The position numbers were made by a program, and so were the translations under genes. Below the pieces are notes generated by a model. It was not told the DNA's origin and did not search any database. It saw only the letters and a program-made list of their open reading frames with translations. 15,177 bases of DNA, taken from the NCBI GenBank assembly GCA_900552775.1, contig USAP01000021.1, positions 1 through 15,177 on the forward strand. The letters are read 5' to 3'. The DNA comes from an uncultured Eubacteriales bacterium. Lineage in GTDB: Bacteria; Bacillota; Clostridia; UMGS1883; UMGS1540. This document shows, piece by piece, positions 6,807 through 14,249 of the stretch. The first letter of the stretch is position 1. Every line of letters begins with the position of its first letter.

Positions 6807-7739
6807 TTACTGCACCTCCCCTGCCGTAATTCTCATAAACGTTTCTTCAAGGCTCATCTCACGCGGACGCAGCCCCAGAATAGGCATGCCGCAAGATGCC
6901 AAAACCCCGAACATGTATTCTCTTATGTCGCGGTCGGCTTCAATGCCGTAGTCGTATGCCCCTTCATCGGGAGACTGCTTTGAGTTTACACGCAGAATTC
7001 CGGAAACGCCGCGCAAAGCTTCTATAACAGCCGTTTTGTCACCCTTTATGCGCACAATATAGCGGTTTTCCTTGCCGCGGGTTTTTGAGAGGTTCTCGGT
7101 TTTGTCGGAAGCCACGATTTTTCCGCCGTTTATTATAATAATATCGTCACACACGGCGCTTATTTCGCTGAGTATATGTGAGCTTAAAATAACCGTGTGG
7201 TTTTTTCCGAGTTCTTTTATAAGATTTCGTATTTCGATAATCTGCCCGGGGTCAAGCCCCACAGTCGGCTCGTCAAGAATAAGAATTTTCGGGTTGCCTA
7301 TCAAAGCCTCCGCAAGACCTACTCTCTGTTTGTAGCCTTTTGAAAGGTTTTTTATAAGTCTTCCCGAAACGTCTTTTATCCTGACTTTTTCGCACACGGA
7401 GTCTATATGAAGCGCCTTATCGCCCTCCGCACGCTTTAAATCAAATACAAAATCCAGATATTCGCGCACCGTCATATCCGCGTAAAGAGGCGGCTGCTCA
7501 GGCAAATAACCTATATTTTTTCTTGCCTCGCGCGAATTTTCCATAGTATTTTTTCCGTCTATTATAACCTCGCCCGAGGTCGGAGATATGTATCCCGTGA
7601 TGATATTCATTGTAGTGGTTTTTCCCGCACCGTTAGGCCCCAGAAAACCGACTATTTCGCCGTCTTTCACGGTGAAGCTTATATCATCCACGGCTTTTTT
7701 TGCACCGTAGTGCTTTGAAAGGTTTTTAACCTCTATCAT
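6807..7739 (-). CDS. ABC transporter ATP-binding protein, GldA type
   Basis: The product is 310 residues, with ATG at 7739 after AAAGGAG (7 nt spacing). All ABC ATPase motifs are intact: Walker A GPNGAGKT (34-41), Q-loop Gln82, signature LSKGYKQ (132-138), Walker B ILILDEP (152-158) and H-loop His188. LSKGYKQRVGLAEALIGNPK is characteristic of the GldA/CcmA-like branch. The C-terminal ~80 residues form an additional regulatory-type domain common in this branch. It supplies energy for the permease and the two single-anchor proteins encoded downstream. The gene lies 102 bp after aspS with a palindromic repeat between and no clear promoter, so it may be read through from hisS-aspS. Confidence 0.9.
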   Translation of the reverse strand: MIEVKNLSKHYGAKKAVDDISFTVKDGEIVGFLGPNGAGKTTTMNIITGYISPTSGEVIIDGKNTMENSREARKNIGYLPEQPPLYADMTVREYLDFVFDLKRAEGDKALHIDSVCEKVRIKDVSGRLIKNLSKGYKQRVGLAEALIGNPKILILDEPTVGLDPGQIIEIRNLIKELGKNHTVILSSHILSEISAVCDDIIIINGGKIVASDKTENLSKTRGKENRYIVRIKGDKTAVIEALRGVSGILRVNSKQSPDEGAYDYGIEADRDIREYMFGVLASCGMPILGLRPREMSLEETFMRITAGEVQ

Positions 7740-7782
7740 AAAGTCACTCCTTTATTGCTCACGCTTATCCGTTCCCGATAAT

Positions 7783-7834
7783 GCGTGCGCGGGGGCGATT
7801 CGTAAATCGCCCGTTTGGTTTGCACACGCCGCGG
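7783..7834. repeat. Palindromic intergenic repeat, copy C (aspS-ABC spacer)
   Basis: GGGCGATT (7793-7800) pairs with AATCGCCC (7805-7812) around a CGTA loop. Outer arms GCGTGCGC (7783-7790) and GCACACGC (7822-7829) extend the stem with one mismatch. The right flank (CGTTTGGTTTGC then ACACGCCGCGG, 7812-7834) is a diverged copy of the module at 1343-1368 and 3312-3336. Confidence 0.7.
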
Positions 7835-7841
7835 CGAAGTT

Positions 7842-9629
7842 TTACTCTTCTTCGGTTCTTATAACCGCAATGCCAAGTTCATTAAGCTGTTTTGCCTCAA
7901 CATCAGAGGGAGCCTGCGTCATAAGCTCGGATGCGTTCTGAACCTTCGGGAACGCTATAACGTCACGGATTGACGGGCAGCCGCAAAGGAGCATAACCAT
8001 TCTGTCAAGTCCGTAAGCCATGCCGCCGTGCGGAGGTGTGCCGTATTTGAACGCTTCAAGCAGATGTCCGAAACGAAGTTGAGCTTCCTCATCGCCTATG
8101 CCGATAGCCTTGAACATTTTCTGCTGAACGTCGCGGCTGTGAATCCTGATACTTCCGCCGCCGAGCTCCGTTCCGTTTAATATAATATCATATGCTTTTG
8201 CAAGCGCCTTTTCGGGAGCCTTGTCAAGAAGCTCCGAATCTTCATCGCGCGGTGCGGTGAAGGGATGGTGCATTGCAACAAAACGTTTTTCGTCTTCGTT
8301 GTATTCAAAGAGCGGGAAGTCTGTAACCCAAAGAAGATTGTATTTGTTTTCGTCTATAAGACCGAGTTTTTCCGCAATGTGCAGACGCAGATTTCCGAGA
8401 GCGTCAAACACAACCTTGTCGCGGTCGGCAACCATGAGAACAATGTCGCCCACTTCCGCTTCGGCAGCCTTTAAGAGCGCCTTGCACTCGTCAGCCGTGA
8501 GGAATTTCACAATCGGGCTCTTAAGCTCGTCCTGAAGCACAGTAATCCACGCAAGACCCTTTGCGCGGTACGTTTTGACGTAATCTACAAGCGCATCAAG
8601 TTCGCGTCTTGCAAATTTGTCCGCGCCGCCTTTAACAGTTATGCAGCGAACACTGCCGCCATTTTTGCAAGCGTCCGAAAATACTTTAAAGCCGCAGTCT
8701 TTAACAACGTCCGAAAGATCGTGAAGTTCCATTTCAAAACGTGTATCCGGCTTGTCGGAGCCGTAGCGGCTCATAGCCTCCGAATACGGCATTCTCGGAA
8801 GCGGCAGTTTTATGTCTATTCCCTTGATTTCCTTGAATACGCGGGCTATAAACTTTTCGTTTAACGACATAACGTCGTCCGCGTCAACAAAGCTCATCTC
8901 AAGGTCGATCTGCGTAAACTCGGGCTGTCTGTCCGCTCTCAAATCCTCATCGCGGAAGCACTTTGCAATCTGCATATATCTGTCAAAGCCCGAAACCATA
9001 AGAATCTGCTTGTAAACCTGAGGAGACTGGGGAAGCGCATAAAACGCTCCGTTGTGAATACGGCTCGGTACAAGATAGTCTCTTGCACCCTCGGGCGTGC
9101 TCTTTGTAAGAATCGGTGTTTCGATTTCAAGAAAACCGTTTTTGTCGAAAAAGTCATGCGCAATCTGTGTGATGCGGTGACGCGTTATCATGTTCTGCTG
9201 AACCGAGGGACGGCGCAAATCGATGTATCTGTATTTAAGTCTTACTTCCTCGCGGACCGCAATATCGTCCGACACCATAAAGGGAGGTGTCTCTGCTTTT
9301 GAAAGTATGCGCAGATCCGAAACGTGTACCTCAACGGTACCGGTGGCAATCTTGTCGTTTACGGTCTCCGGGTCTCTTTTAACAAGAGTTCCGCGTGCAG
9401 CAATAACGTATTCGCCCCTGATTTTTTCGGCAATCTCGTAAATATCGCTGTCTTTCTCGTTCATAACAAGCTGCAGAATACCGCTTCTGTCGCGCATATC
9501 AACGAATATGAGACCGCCTAAGTCTCTCACTCTCTGCACCCAGCCCATTACGACTACTTCTTTTGAAATATCAGCTTCCGAAAGCTGACCGCACATATGC
9601 GTTCTTTTCATACCTTTGATTGAATCCAT
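7842..9629 (-). CDS. aspS: Aspartyl-tRNA synthetase, bacterial type
   Basis: The product is 595 residues from the second of two adjacent ATGs (9629). AAGGAGG lies 6 nt from this ATG but only 3 nt from the first (9632). It charges tRNA-Asp in the cytosol. The N-terminal OB-fold anticodon domain is followed by the class II catalytic core. Motif 2 is FRDEDLRADRQPEFTQ (225-240), the GAD insertion domain comes next, and motif 3 is GGMAYGLDRM (535-544). Length is normal for bacterial AspRS. Residue Leu37 in QRVRDLGG aligns with E. coli Leu30, a position that is His in known non-discriminating AspRS. This suggests an enzyme specific for tRNA-Asp rather than one also charging tRNA-Asn. It starts 11 bp after hisS, the same gene order as in B. 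subtilis. Confidence 0.97.
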   Translation of the reverse strand: MDSIKGMKRTHMCGQLSEADISKEVVVMGWVQRVRDLGGLIFVDMRDRSGILQLVMNEKDSDIYEIAEKIRGEYVIAARGTLVKRDPETVNDKIATGTVEVHVSDLRILSKAETPPFMVSDDIAVREEVRLKYRYIDLRRPSVQQNMITRHRITQIAHDFFDKNGFLEIETPILTKSTPEGARDYLVPSRIHNGAFYALPQSPQVYKQILMVSGFDRYMQIAKCFRDEDLRADRQPEFTQIDLEMSFVDADDVMSLNEKFIARVFKEIKGIDIKLPLPRMPYSEAMSRYGSDKPDTRFEMELHDLSDVVKDCGFKVFSDACKNGGSVRCITVKGGADKFARRELDALVDYVKTYRAKGLAWITVLQDELKSPIVKFLTADECKALLKAAEAEVGDIVLMVADRDKVVFDALGNLRLHIAEKLGLIDENKYNLLWVTDFPLFEYNEDEKRFVAMHHPFTAPRDEDSELLDKAPEKALAKAYDIILNGTELGGGSIRIHSRDVQQKMFKAIGIGDEEAQLRFGHLLEAFKYGTPPHGGMAYGLDRMVMLLCGCPSIRDVIAFPKVQNASELMTQAPSDVEAKQLNELGIAVIRTEEE

Positions 9630-9640
9630 CATTATCCTCC

Positions 9641-10894
9641 TTATGACCTTATAACGGCCTTTATATCATTTGCTTTTAAATTAACTTCTGTTTTTTCGCC
9701 CGTTTCCATATTTTTAAGCTGAGCCTTACCTTTTTCCGCCTCATCATCGCCTATAACAACGCTGTATTTTGCGCCGCACCTGTCGGCGTTTTTCATCTGA
9801 ACCTTAAGGCTGCGCTCCGCAAGGTCGCACAAAGCGGCAACCCCATCGCTTCTCAGCTCCTCACAAAGCCTCTGAACCTTCATAAACTGCCCCATGGAAA
9901 CCAGATAAATGTCCGGTGTTTCGGGTTTAGGAAACTCTGTTCCCATGCTTTCCATAACAAGAAGTATTCTTTCAAGCCCCATTGCAAAGCCTATTGCAGG
10001 CGTCGGGTTTCCTCCGATGGACTCTATAAGTCCGTCATACCTGCCGCCGCCGCACACAGTACCCTGAGCGCCTATGGTGTTTGAGACAAACTCAAATACG
10101 GTTTTTGTGTAATAGTCAAGACCGCGCACAATCGAAGGGTCAACTTCAAAATCTATGCCCATGTTATTAAGATACTCCTGCACCTTTTCAAAATGCGCGC
10201 GGCATTCGTCGCAGATGTAGTCAAGTATAGATGGTGCACCCTCCGCAATTTCCTTGCACACAGGGCTTTTGCAGTCCAGCACGCGCATAGGGTTTTTCTG
10301 CATTCTTTCATGACATGTTGCGCAAAGCTCGCTTTCGTTTGCGTGAAGATACGCTTTTAAAGCCTCGTTGTATTTTTTGCGGCACTCCGGGCAGCCGATG
10401 CTGTTTATGTTAAGCTTTAAACCCGTGATGCCGAGGTTTTGGAAAATCGCGTTTACAAACGCTATCATCTCCGCGTCCGCCGAAGGTTCGGCGCTGCCGT
10501 ACATTTCCGCGCCGAACTGGTGAAATTCCCTCATTCTGCCTGCCTGCGGTTTTTCGTAGCGGTAACAGGTTATGTTATAAAAAAGCTTTTGCGGAGCAGG
10601 CTGTGCGTAAATCGAATGTTCAAGATACGCGCGCGCCGCGGAAGCCGTTCCCTCGGGGCGAAGCGTTATGCTTCTTTCCGCCTTGTCAAGAAAAGTATAC
10701 ATTTCTTTCTGCACAACGTCCGTCGTATCTCCAACGCCGCGGCAAAAAAGTTCCGTATGCTCGAAAACAGGTGTTTTTATCTCTGAAAAACCGAACAGAT
10801 GAGCGGTTTTTTTGGCTGTTTCTTCAATATAATTCCATTTACCGATATTTTCGGGGAGTATATCCGCCGTTCCTCTCGGAGCTTTTGTCAGCAT
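9641..10894 (-). CDS. hisS: Histidyl-tRNA synthetase
   Basis: The product is 417 residues, with ATG at 10894 after GGAGG (7 nt spacing). It charges tRNA-His in the cytosol. The N-terminus KAPRGTADILP is the HisRS opening. Class II core motifs are LRPEGTA (78-84), motif 2 YRYEKPQAGRMREFHQFG (111-128), the histidine-binding RGLDYYTK (257-264), GGGRYDGL (282-289) and motif 3 GFAMGLERI (302-310). The C-terminal anticodon domain follows. An insertion between the core motifs carries four cysteine pairs (CPEC 168-171, CATC 191-194, CKSPVC 208-213, CDEC 228-231), which could bind zinc. A cysteine-containing insertion here is usual in Clostridia. It is the first gene of the hisS-aspS unit and has a short leader without room for a T-box. 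Confidence 0.97.
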   Translation of the reverse strand: MLTKAPRGTADILPENIGKWNYIEETAKKTAHLFGFSEIKTPVFEHTELFCRGVGDTTDVVQKEMYTFLDKAERSITLRPEGTASAARAYLEHSIYAQPAPQKLFYNITCYRYEKPQAGRMREFHQFGAEMYGSAEPSADAEMIAFVNAIFQNLGITGLKLNINSIGCPECRKKYNEALKAYLHANESELCATCHERMQKNPMRVLDCKSPVCKEIAEGAPSILDYICDECRAHFEKVQEYLNNMGIDFEVDPSIVRGLDYYTKTVFEFVSNTIGAQGTVCGGGRYDGLIESIGGNPTPAIGFAMGLERILLVMESMGTEFPKPETPDIYLVSMGQFMKVQRLCEELRSDGVAALCDLAERSLKVQMKNADRCGAKYSVVIGDDEAEKGKAQLKNMETGEKTEVNLKANDIKAVIRS

Positions 10895-10929
10895 GGAACC
10901 ACCTCCGGATTTTTAAAATATATCAGTTT

Positions 10930-10959
10930 ATTTTACCCCATTTTTAGCCTTCCTGTCAA
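10930..10959 (-). promoter_or_regulatory. Sigma-A promoter of the hisS-aspS unit
   Basis: On the minus strand a perfect TTGACA (10954-10959) and TAAAAT (10930-10935) are 18 bp apart. The leader to the hisS ATG is only about 30 nt. The -10 end lies about 50 bp from the -35 of the divergent CLC promoter, so the two back-to-back promoters are close neighbours. Confidence 0.85.
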
Positions 10960-11007
10960 TAGTTTTCTGGAAAATAATCAATTACACATTATTTTTTTCC
11001 GAGAAGA

Positions 11008-11036
11008 TTGACAAACCGTCCTTTTTTTCCTATAAT
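11008..11036 (+). promoter_or_regulatory. Consensus-perfect sigma-A promoter of the CLC gene
   Basis: TTGACA (11008-11013) and TATAAT (11031-11036) are separated by exactly 17 bp, matching the sigma-A consensus at all 12 positions. Transcription would start near 11043, leaving about 25 nt before the ATG. That leaves no space for a riboswitch. Confidence 0.9.
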
Positions 11037-11068
11037 AATATAGGTGTTTAAATAAAGGAGCATACGAA

Positions 11069-12355
11069 ATGAAAAACAAAGGAATTTCCGCTGCGGCGGA
11101 AACTATTAAAAACAGCATGGTAAAATCGGAGCATTATCTGGTTTCGGTTATAAAATGGATACTGGTGTCGACCGCCTGCGGCACAGTGTGCGGCATAGCC
11201 GGCACAGCGTTTCACAAATGCGTTGAAATTGCGACAAATCTGCGCATCAGAAACCCGTGGCTTATATTTTTTCTGCCGCTCGGCGGACTTTTGATAGCTT
11301 TTATATACAGAAAAACGGAAATGACAAAAAACAGCGGCACAAATAACGTCATCTCCTCCGTGCGCACAAGCGAGTATGTCCCGATGCGTCTGGGACCGGT
11401 TATTTTCATATCCACCGTTTTAACACACCTTTTCGGCGGCTCTGCCGGAAGAGAAGGCGCTGCGCTGCAGCTCGGCGGCTCGATAGGATTTCAGATAGGA
11501 CGCCTTTTTAAAATAAGCGAAAAAGACAGGCATCTTCTTGTAATATGCGGCATGAGCGGCGTTTTCTCCGCGCTTTTCGGCACACCGGTTACGGCGGCTG
11601 TTTTCTCAATTGAGGTTATAAGCGTGGGCGTTATATACTATTCAGGCTTCCTGCCGGGTCTCTGTTCGGCAACGGTGGCATATTTTATTTCGCTTTTGTG
11701 CGGCGCCGCTCCGACGCGCTTTGTCCTGCCCGTAATTCCCAATCTTTCTGTTTTGAACTTTCTGCGCGTTGCGGTAATAGGTGCTGCGGCTGCTCTCTCG
11801 GGAATACTTTTCTGCATATCTTTAAAACGAAGCGCAAATTTTTTCAGCGGCAAAATCAAAAACTATTATCTCCGCCCCGTTTTGGGCGGCCTTATAATCC
11901 TTGCTATGACTTTGATTTTGAGAACCACGGACTATAACGGCTCCGGCATGGACGTGATAATCCGTGCGACGGAAGGCGGCACTGTCGTTCCGTACGCATT
12001 TCTGCTTAAAATTATTTTCACCGCCGTAACAATAGGCTCGGGTTTTCGCGGCGGCGAAATCGTGCCCACCATGTTTATCGGCGCAACATTGGGCTGCACC
12101 GCAGCGGCGCTTTTGGGTCTTCCCCCGTCTTTCGGCGCGGCTTTGGGAATAGCCGCCATGTTCTGCGCGGTTGTAAACTGTCCTATGGCGTCTATCTGCC
12201 TGGCATCAGAGCTTTTCGGCGGCATCGGATTTTTCTACTTCGCCGCGGCAATAGGCATAAGCTATGTTCTGTCGGGCTATTACGGTCTTTATTCAAGCCA
12301 AAAAATCATGTATTCGAAGCTTCATGCGGAATATATAAACAGAAATGTAAACTGA
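11069..12355 (+). CDS. CLC-family anion transporter (possibly the CLC-F fluoride subgroup)
   Basis: The product is 428 residues, with ATG at 11069 after AAAGGAG. It is a multi-pass membrane protein of the CLC chloride channel/antiporter fold. GSAGREGAALQ (124-134) carries the gating glutamate (Glu129), and GSGFRGGEIVP (323-333) corresponds to the GxFxP anion-site loop. The first anion-site loop, GSGIP in chloride CLCs, reads SGTNNV (89-94). Together with THLFGGSAGREGAA this resembles the CLC-F fluoride/proton antiporter branch, in which an Asn replaces the serine and Pro after GREG is replaced. The assignment to CLC-F is an inference, because the usual fluoride riboswitch is absent. It starts a plus-strand run with the HAD phosphatase gene 21 bp downstream, and is transcribed from a very strong promoter. 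Confidence 0.88.
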   Translation: MKNKGISAAAETIKNSMVKSEHYLVSVIKWILVSTACGTVCGIAGTAFHKCVEIATNLRIRNPWLIFFLPLGGLLIAFIYRKTEMTKNSGTNNVISSVRTSEYVPMRLGPVIFISTVLTHLFGGSAGREGAALQLGGSIGFQIGRLFKISEKDRHLLVICGMSGVFSALFGTPVTAAVFSIEVISVGVIYYSGFLPGLCSATVAYFISLLCGAAPTRFVLPVIPNLSVLNFLRVAVIGAAAALSGILFCISLKRSANFFSGKIKNYYLRPVLGGLIILAMTLILRTTDYNGSGMDVIIRATEGGTVVPYAFLLKIIFTAVTIGSGFRGGEIVPTMFIGATLGCTAAALLGLPPSFGAALGIAAMFCAVVNCPMASICLASELFGGIGFFYFAAAIGISYVLSGYYGLYSSQKIMYSKLHAEYINRNVN

Positions 12356-12376
12356 TTAACGAAAGGGAAAACATTT

Positions 12377-13183
12377 ATGAACAAATTCAAGGGAAAAATA
12401 ATTTGCTGCGATGTGGACGGCACTTTGATTGACAGCCGCCTGAAGCTGCCGCCAAAAAATACGGAAGCCGTAAACTATTTCCGCAACGAAGGAGGCCTTT
12501 TCACTCTTGCCACCGGCCGCACGGTTGACGGTCTGCGGCTTTATCTTGACAAAATTTCTCCCGACCTTCCCATGGTTATACAAAACGGCGCCGCCATATA
12601 CGACCTTCAAAAAAACAAATATATATGGTATACCGAGCTTTCGCGCGACTCCGCGGAGATAATAGACCACATTGTGTCGCTCTACCCCGAAACGGGCGTG
12701 GAAATTATGACAACGGGCCCCATATACTCCTGCCGCGACAGCGATGCTGTTAAAGGGCATGAAGCGGATGAGCATTTCACAATGATACGCAGACCGTATT
12801 CCGAGATACCCGAGCCGTGGCTTAAAGCCGTTTTTGCCGCAGAACCGCCGCTTACGGACGAAATTCAAAACTATCTTGAAAAGCACAAATTCAGCAAAAA
12901 ATATCACATGGCGCGCTCTTATCCGACATATTATGAATTTTTTGACAACAAAGTGAGCAAAGCTTTTGCCGTGCGCGAGCTTGCAAAAATCATAAACTGC
13001 GATTTAAGCGATATAATAGTCATAGGCGACAACGATAACGATGCCGAAATGCTTGCACTGCCGGAGTGCCAAAGCTTTTGCCCGTCTTCGGCTTCCGAAA
13101 AGGCAAAAGCATCGGCAAAAACCGTGCTTTCGTCATCAAATGACGACGGAGTTTTGGCGGAGGTCATAAGCTTATTGGGATAA
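12377..13183 (+). CDS. HAD-IIB (Cof-type) phosphatase
   Basis: The product is 268 residues, with ATG at 12377 after AAAGGG. All four HAD motifs are present: DVDGT (12-16, nucleophile Asp12 and acid Asp14), TGR (46-48), Lys195 in DNKVSKAFAV, and GDNDND (217-222) for magnesium binding. The Cof-type C2 cap lies between motifs II and III (~85-190). The length is typical of the family. Members dephosphorylate sugar phosphates, nucleotides such as FMN, or pyridoxal phosphate; the specific substrate cannot be read from the sequence. The gene is 21 bp behind the CLC gene and probably co-transcribed. Confidence 0.9.
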   Translation: MNKFKGKIICCDVDGTLIDSRLKLPPKNTEAVNYFRNEGGLFTLATGRTVDGLRLYLDKISPDLPMVIQNGAAIYDLQKNKYIWYTELSRDSAEIIDHIVSLYPETGVEIMTTGPIYSCRDSDAVKGHEADEHFTMIRRPYSEIPEPWLKAVFAAEPPLTDEIQNYLEKHKFSKKYHMARSYPTYYEFFDNKVSKAFAVRELAKIINCDLSDIIVIGDNDNDAEMLALPECQSFCPSSASEKAKASAKTVLSSSNDDGVLAEVISLLG

Positions 13184-13246
13184 TAGCACCAATATTCGCG
13201 GATTTTGATTTCAGCACACATTTTATATTCATGAAAGGACAAAAAG

Positions 13247-14143
13247 ATGAGAATATTTGACGCGCACTGTGACACGCTTGATTTACTCGGCGATAACACA
13301 TCCTTAAAAAACATAAAGGCACATTATAATTTCGAAAAAGCCGCAAAATACGAAACGCACATTCAGCTCACCGCAATATGGCTTGACAATGCGGAACACG
13401 ATGTGCCGCGCCGCGTCCGCACGCTTATAAAAAGATTTAACACCGAAACACAAAATGTACACGTTATAAAATCCGCCGCAGACCTTAAAAATGCAGAAGG
13501 CGTATCGGTTATCCTCGGAATAGAAGGCGGAGAAGGCGCGGAAGGCAGCCTTCAGCGTCTCGAAGAGCTTTTCGGCGAGGGCGTGCGTCTTATGACATTG
13601 ACATGGAACCACAAAAATGAAATAAGCGGTACGGCATTTGAAAAAAGCGGTGGACTTACGGATTTCGGCAAAAAAGCTGTTTTAAAAATGCAGGAACTTC
13701 ATATGATGATTGACGTGTCGCACCTGTCCGACGAAGGATTTTGTGATGTTGCCGAAATCACTTCGAAACCATTTATCGCGTCACATTCAAATTCGCGCAC
13801 TGTCTGCCCTCATTTTCGCAACCTCACGGACGATCAGTTTAAAGTTCTCATAAAACGCGGCGGTGTTGCCGGAATAAACCTTTGCCCCGATTTTCTCGGT
13901 ACAGACCCGTCTGTGGATTCTATCGTGCGCCACATAGAGCATTTCGCGGCTTTGGGCGGTGAAAACAATATCGGCATAGGCGCGGACTTTGACGGAATAG
14001 GCTCACTTCCGCGCGGGATACGCGGCACGGAGGATTTGTATAAAATTTTTGACAGACTTCTTTCTCTCAACTATTCTCAGGAGCAGGCTGATAAAATCGC
14101 CTTTTCGAATATGTACCGCGTTTTTTCGGAAGTTCTGGAATAA
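13247..14143 (+). CDS. Membrane dipeptidase-like metallopeptidase, family M19
   Basis: The product is 298 residues, with ATG at 13247 preceded by AAAGGAC. It begins MRIFDAHCDT, the HxD metal ligand pair (His7, Asp9) of the renal dipeptidase family. The bridging glutamate is Glu93 in GIEGG. The other expected ligands are His159 in DVSHLSD and His180 in ASHSNSR, with the catalytic aspartate Asp247 in GADFDG. All active-site residues are present. There is no signal peptide, so it is probably cytosolic. M19 enzymes cleave dipeptides, including those with D-residues at the C-terminal side. It lies 63 bp after the HAD gene with no clear promoter between, so it may be the third gene of the CLC unit. 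It is slightly short for the family. Confidence 0.92.
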   Translation: MRIFDAHCDTLDLLGDNTSLKNIKAHYNFEKAAKYETHIQLTAIWLDNAEHDVPRRVRTLIKRFNTETQNVHVIKSAADLKNAEGVSVILGIEGGEGAEGSLQRLEELFGEGVRLMTLTWNHKNEISGTAFEKSGGLTDFGKKAVLKMQELHMMIDVSHLSDEGFCDVAEITSKPFIASHSNSRTVCPHFRNLTDDQFKVLIKRGGVAGINLCPDFLGTDPSVDSIVRHIEHFAALGGENNIGIGADFDGIGSLPRGIRGTEDLYKIFDRLLSLNYSQEQADKIAFSNMYRVFSEVLE

Positions 14144-14160
14144 AGCATCAAATCCGCGGA

Positions 14161-14190
14161 AAAATAAAAAATCACGCACAAAATGCGTGA
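14161..14190 (-). terminator. Intrinsic terminator read on the minus strand, downstream of the dipeptidase gene
   Basis: TCACGCA (14172-14178) and TGCGTGA (14184-14190) form a perfect 7-bp stem with a 5-nt loop. On the minus strand it is followed by TTTTTTATTTT, a canonical terminator tail. On the plus strand the tail is AAAACAAG, which is poor. It may stop leftward antisense transcription, or act weakly for the dipeptidase transcript. Confidence 0.6.
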
Positions 14191-14214
14191 AAACAAGCTT
14201 TTCGTCTAAATATC

Positions 14215-14243
14215 TTGAATTTTGCGGATAAACGGTGTATAAT
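14215..14243 (+). promoter_or_regulatory. Sigma-A promoter of the structured RNA
   Basis: TTGAAT (14215-14220) and a perfect TATAAT (14238-14243) are exactly 17 bp apart. The predicted start is G14250, which is the first base of a 5' hairpin (GTCGG/CCGAC). The agreement between promoter and RNA structure supports both. Confidence 0.85.
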
Positions 14244-14249
14244 AAATTT

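Noticed and set aside
1338..7834. CRISPR array made from the spacer repeats
   Set aside because: The repeats are palindromic, diverged, few and kilobases apart, with no regular spacers and no cas genes.
11037..11068. Fluoride riboswitch before the CLC gene
   Set aside because: Only about 25-30 nt lie between the promoter and the ATG, too short for the aptamer.
12356..12907. Minus-strand frame of 183 codons opposite the HAD gene
   Set aside because: The plus-strand frame carries all four HAD motifs; the opposite frame has no recognisable domain or ribosome binding site.
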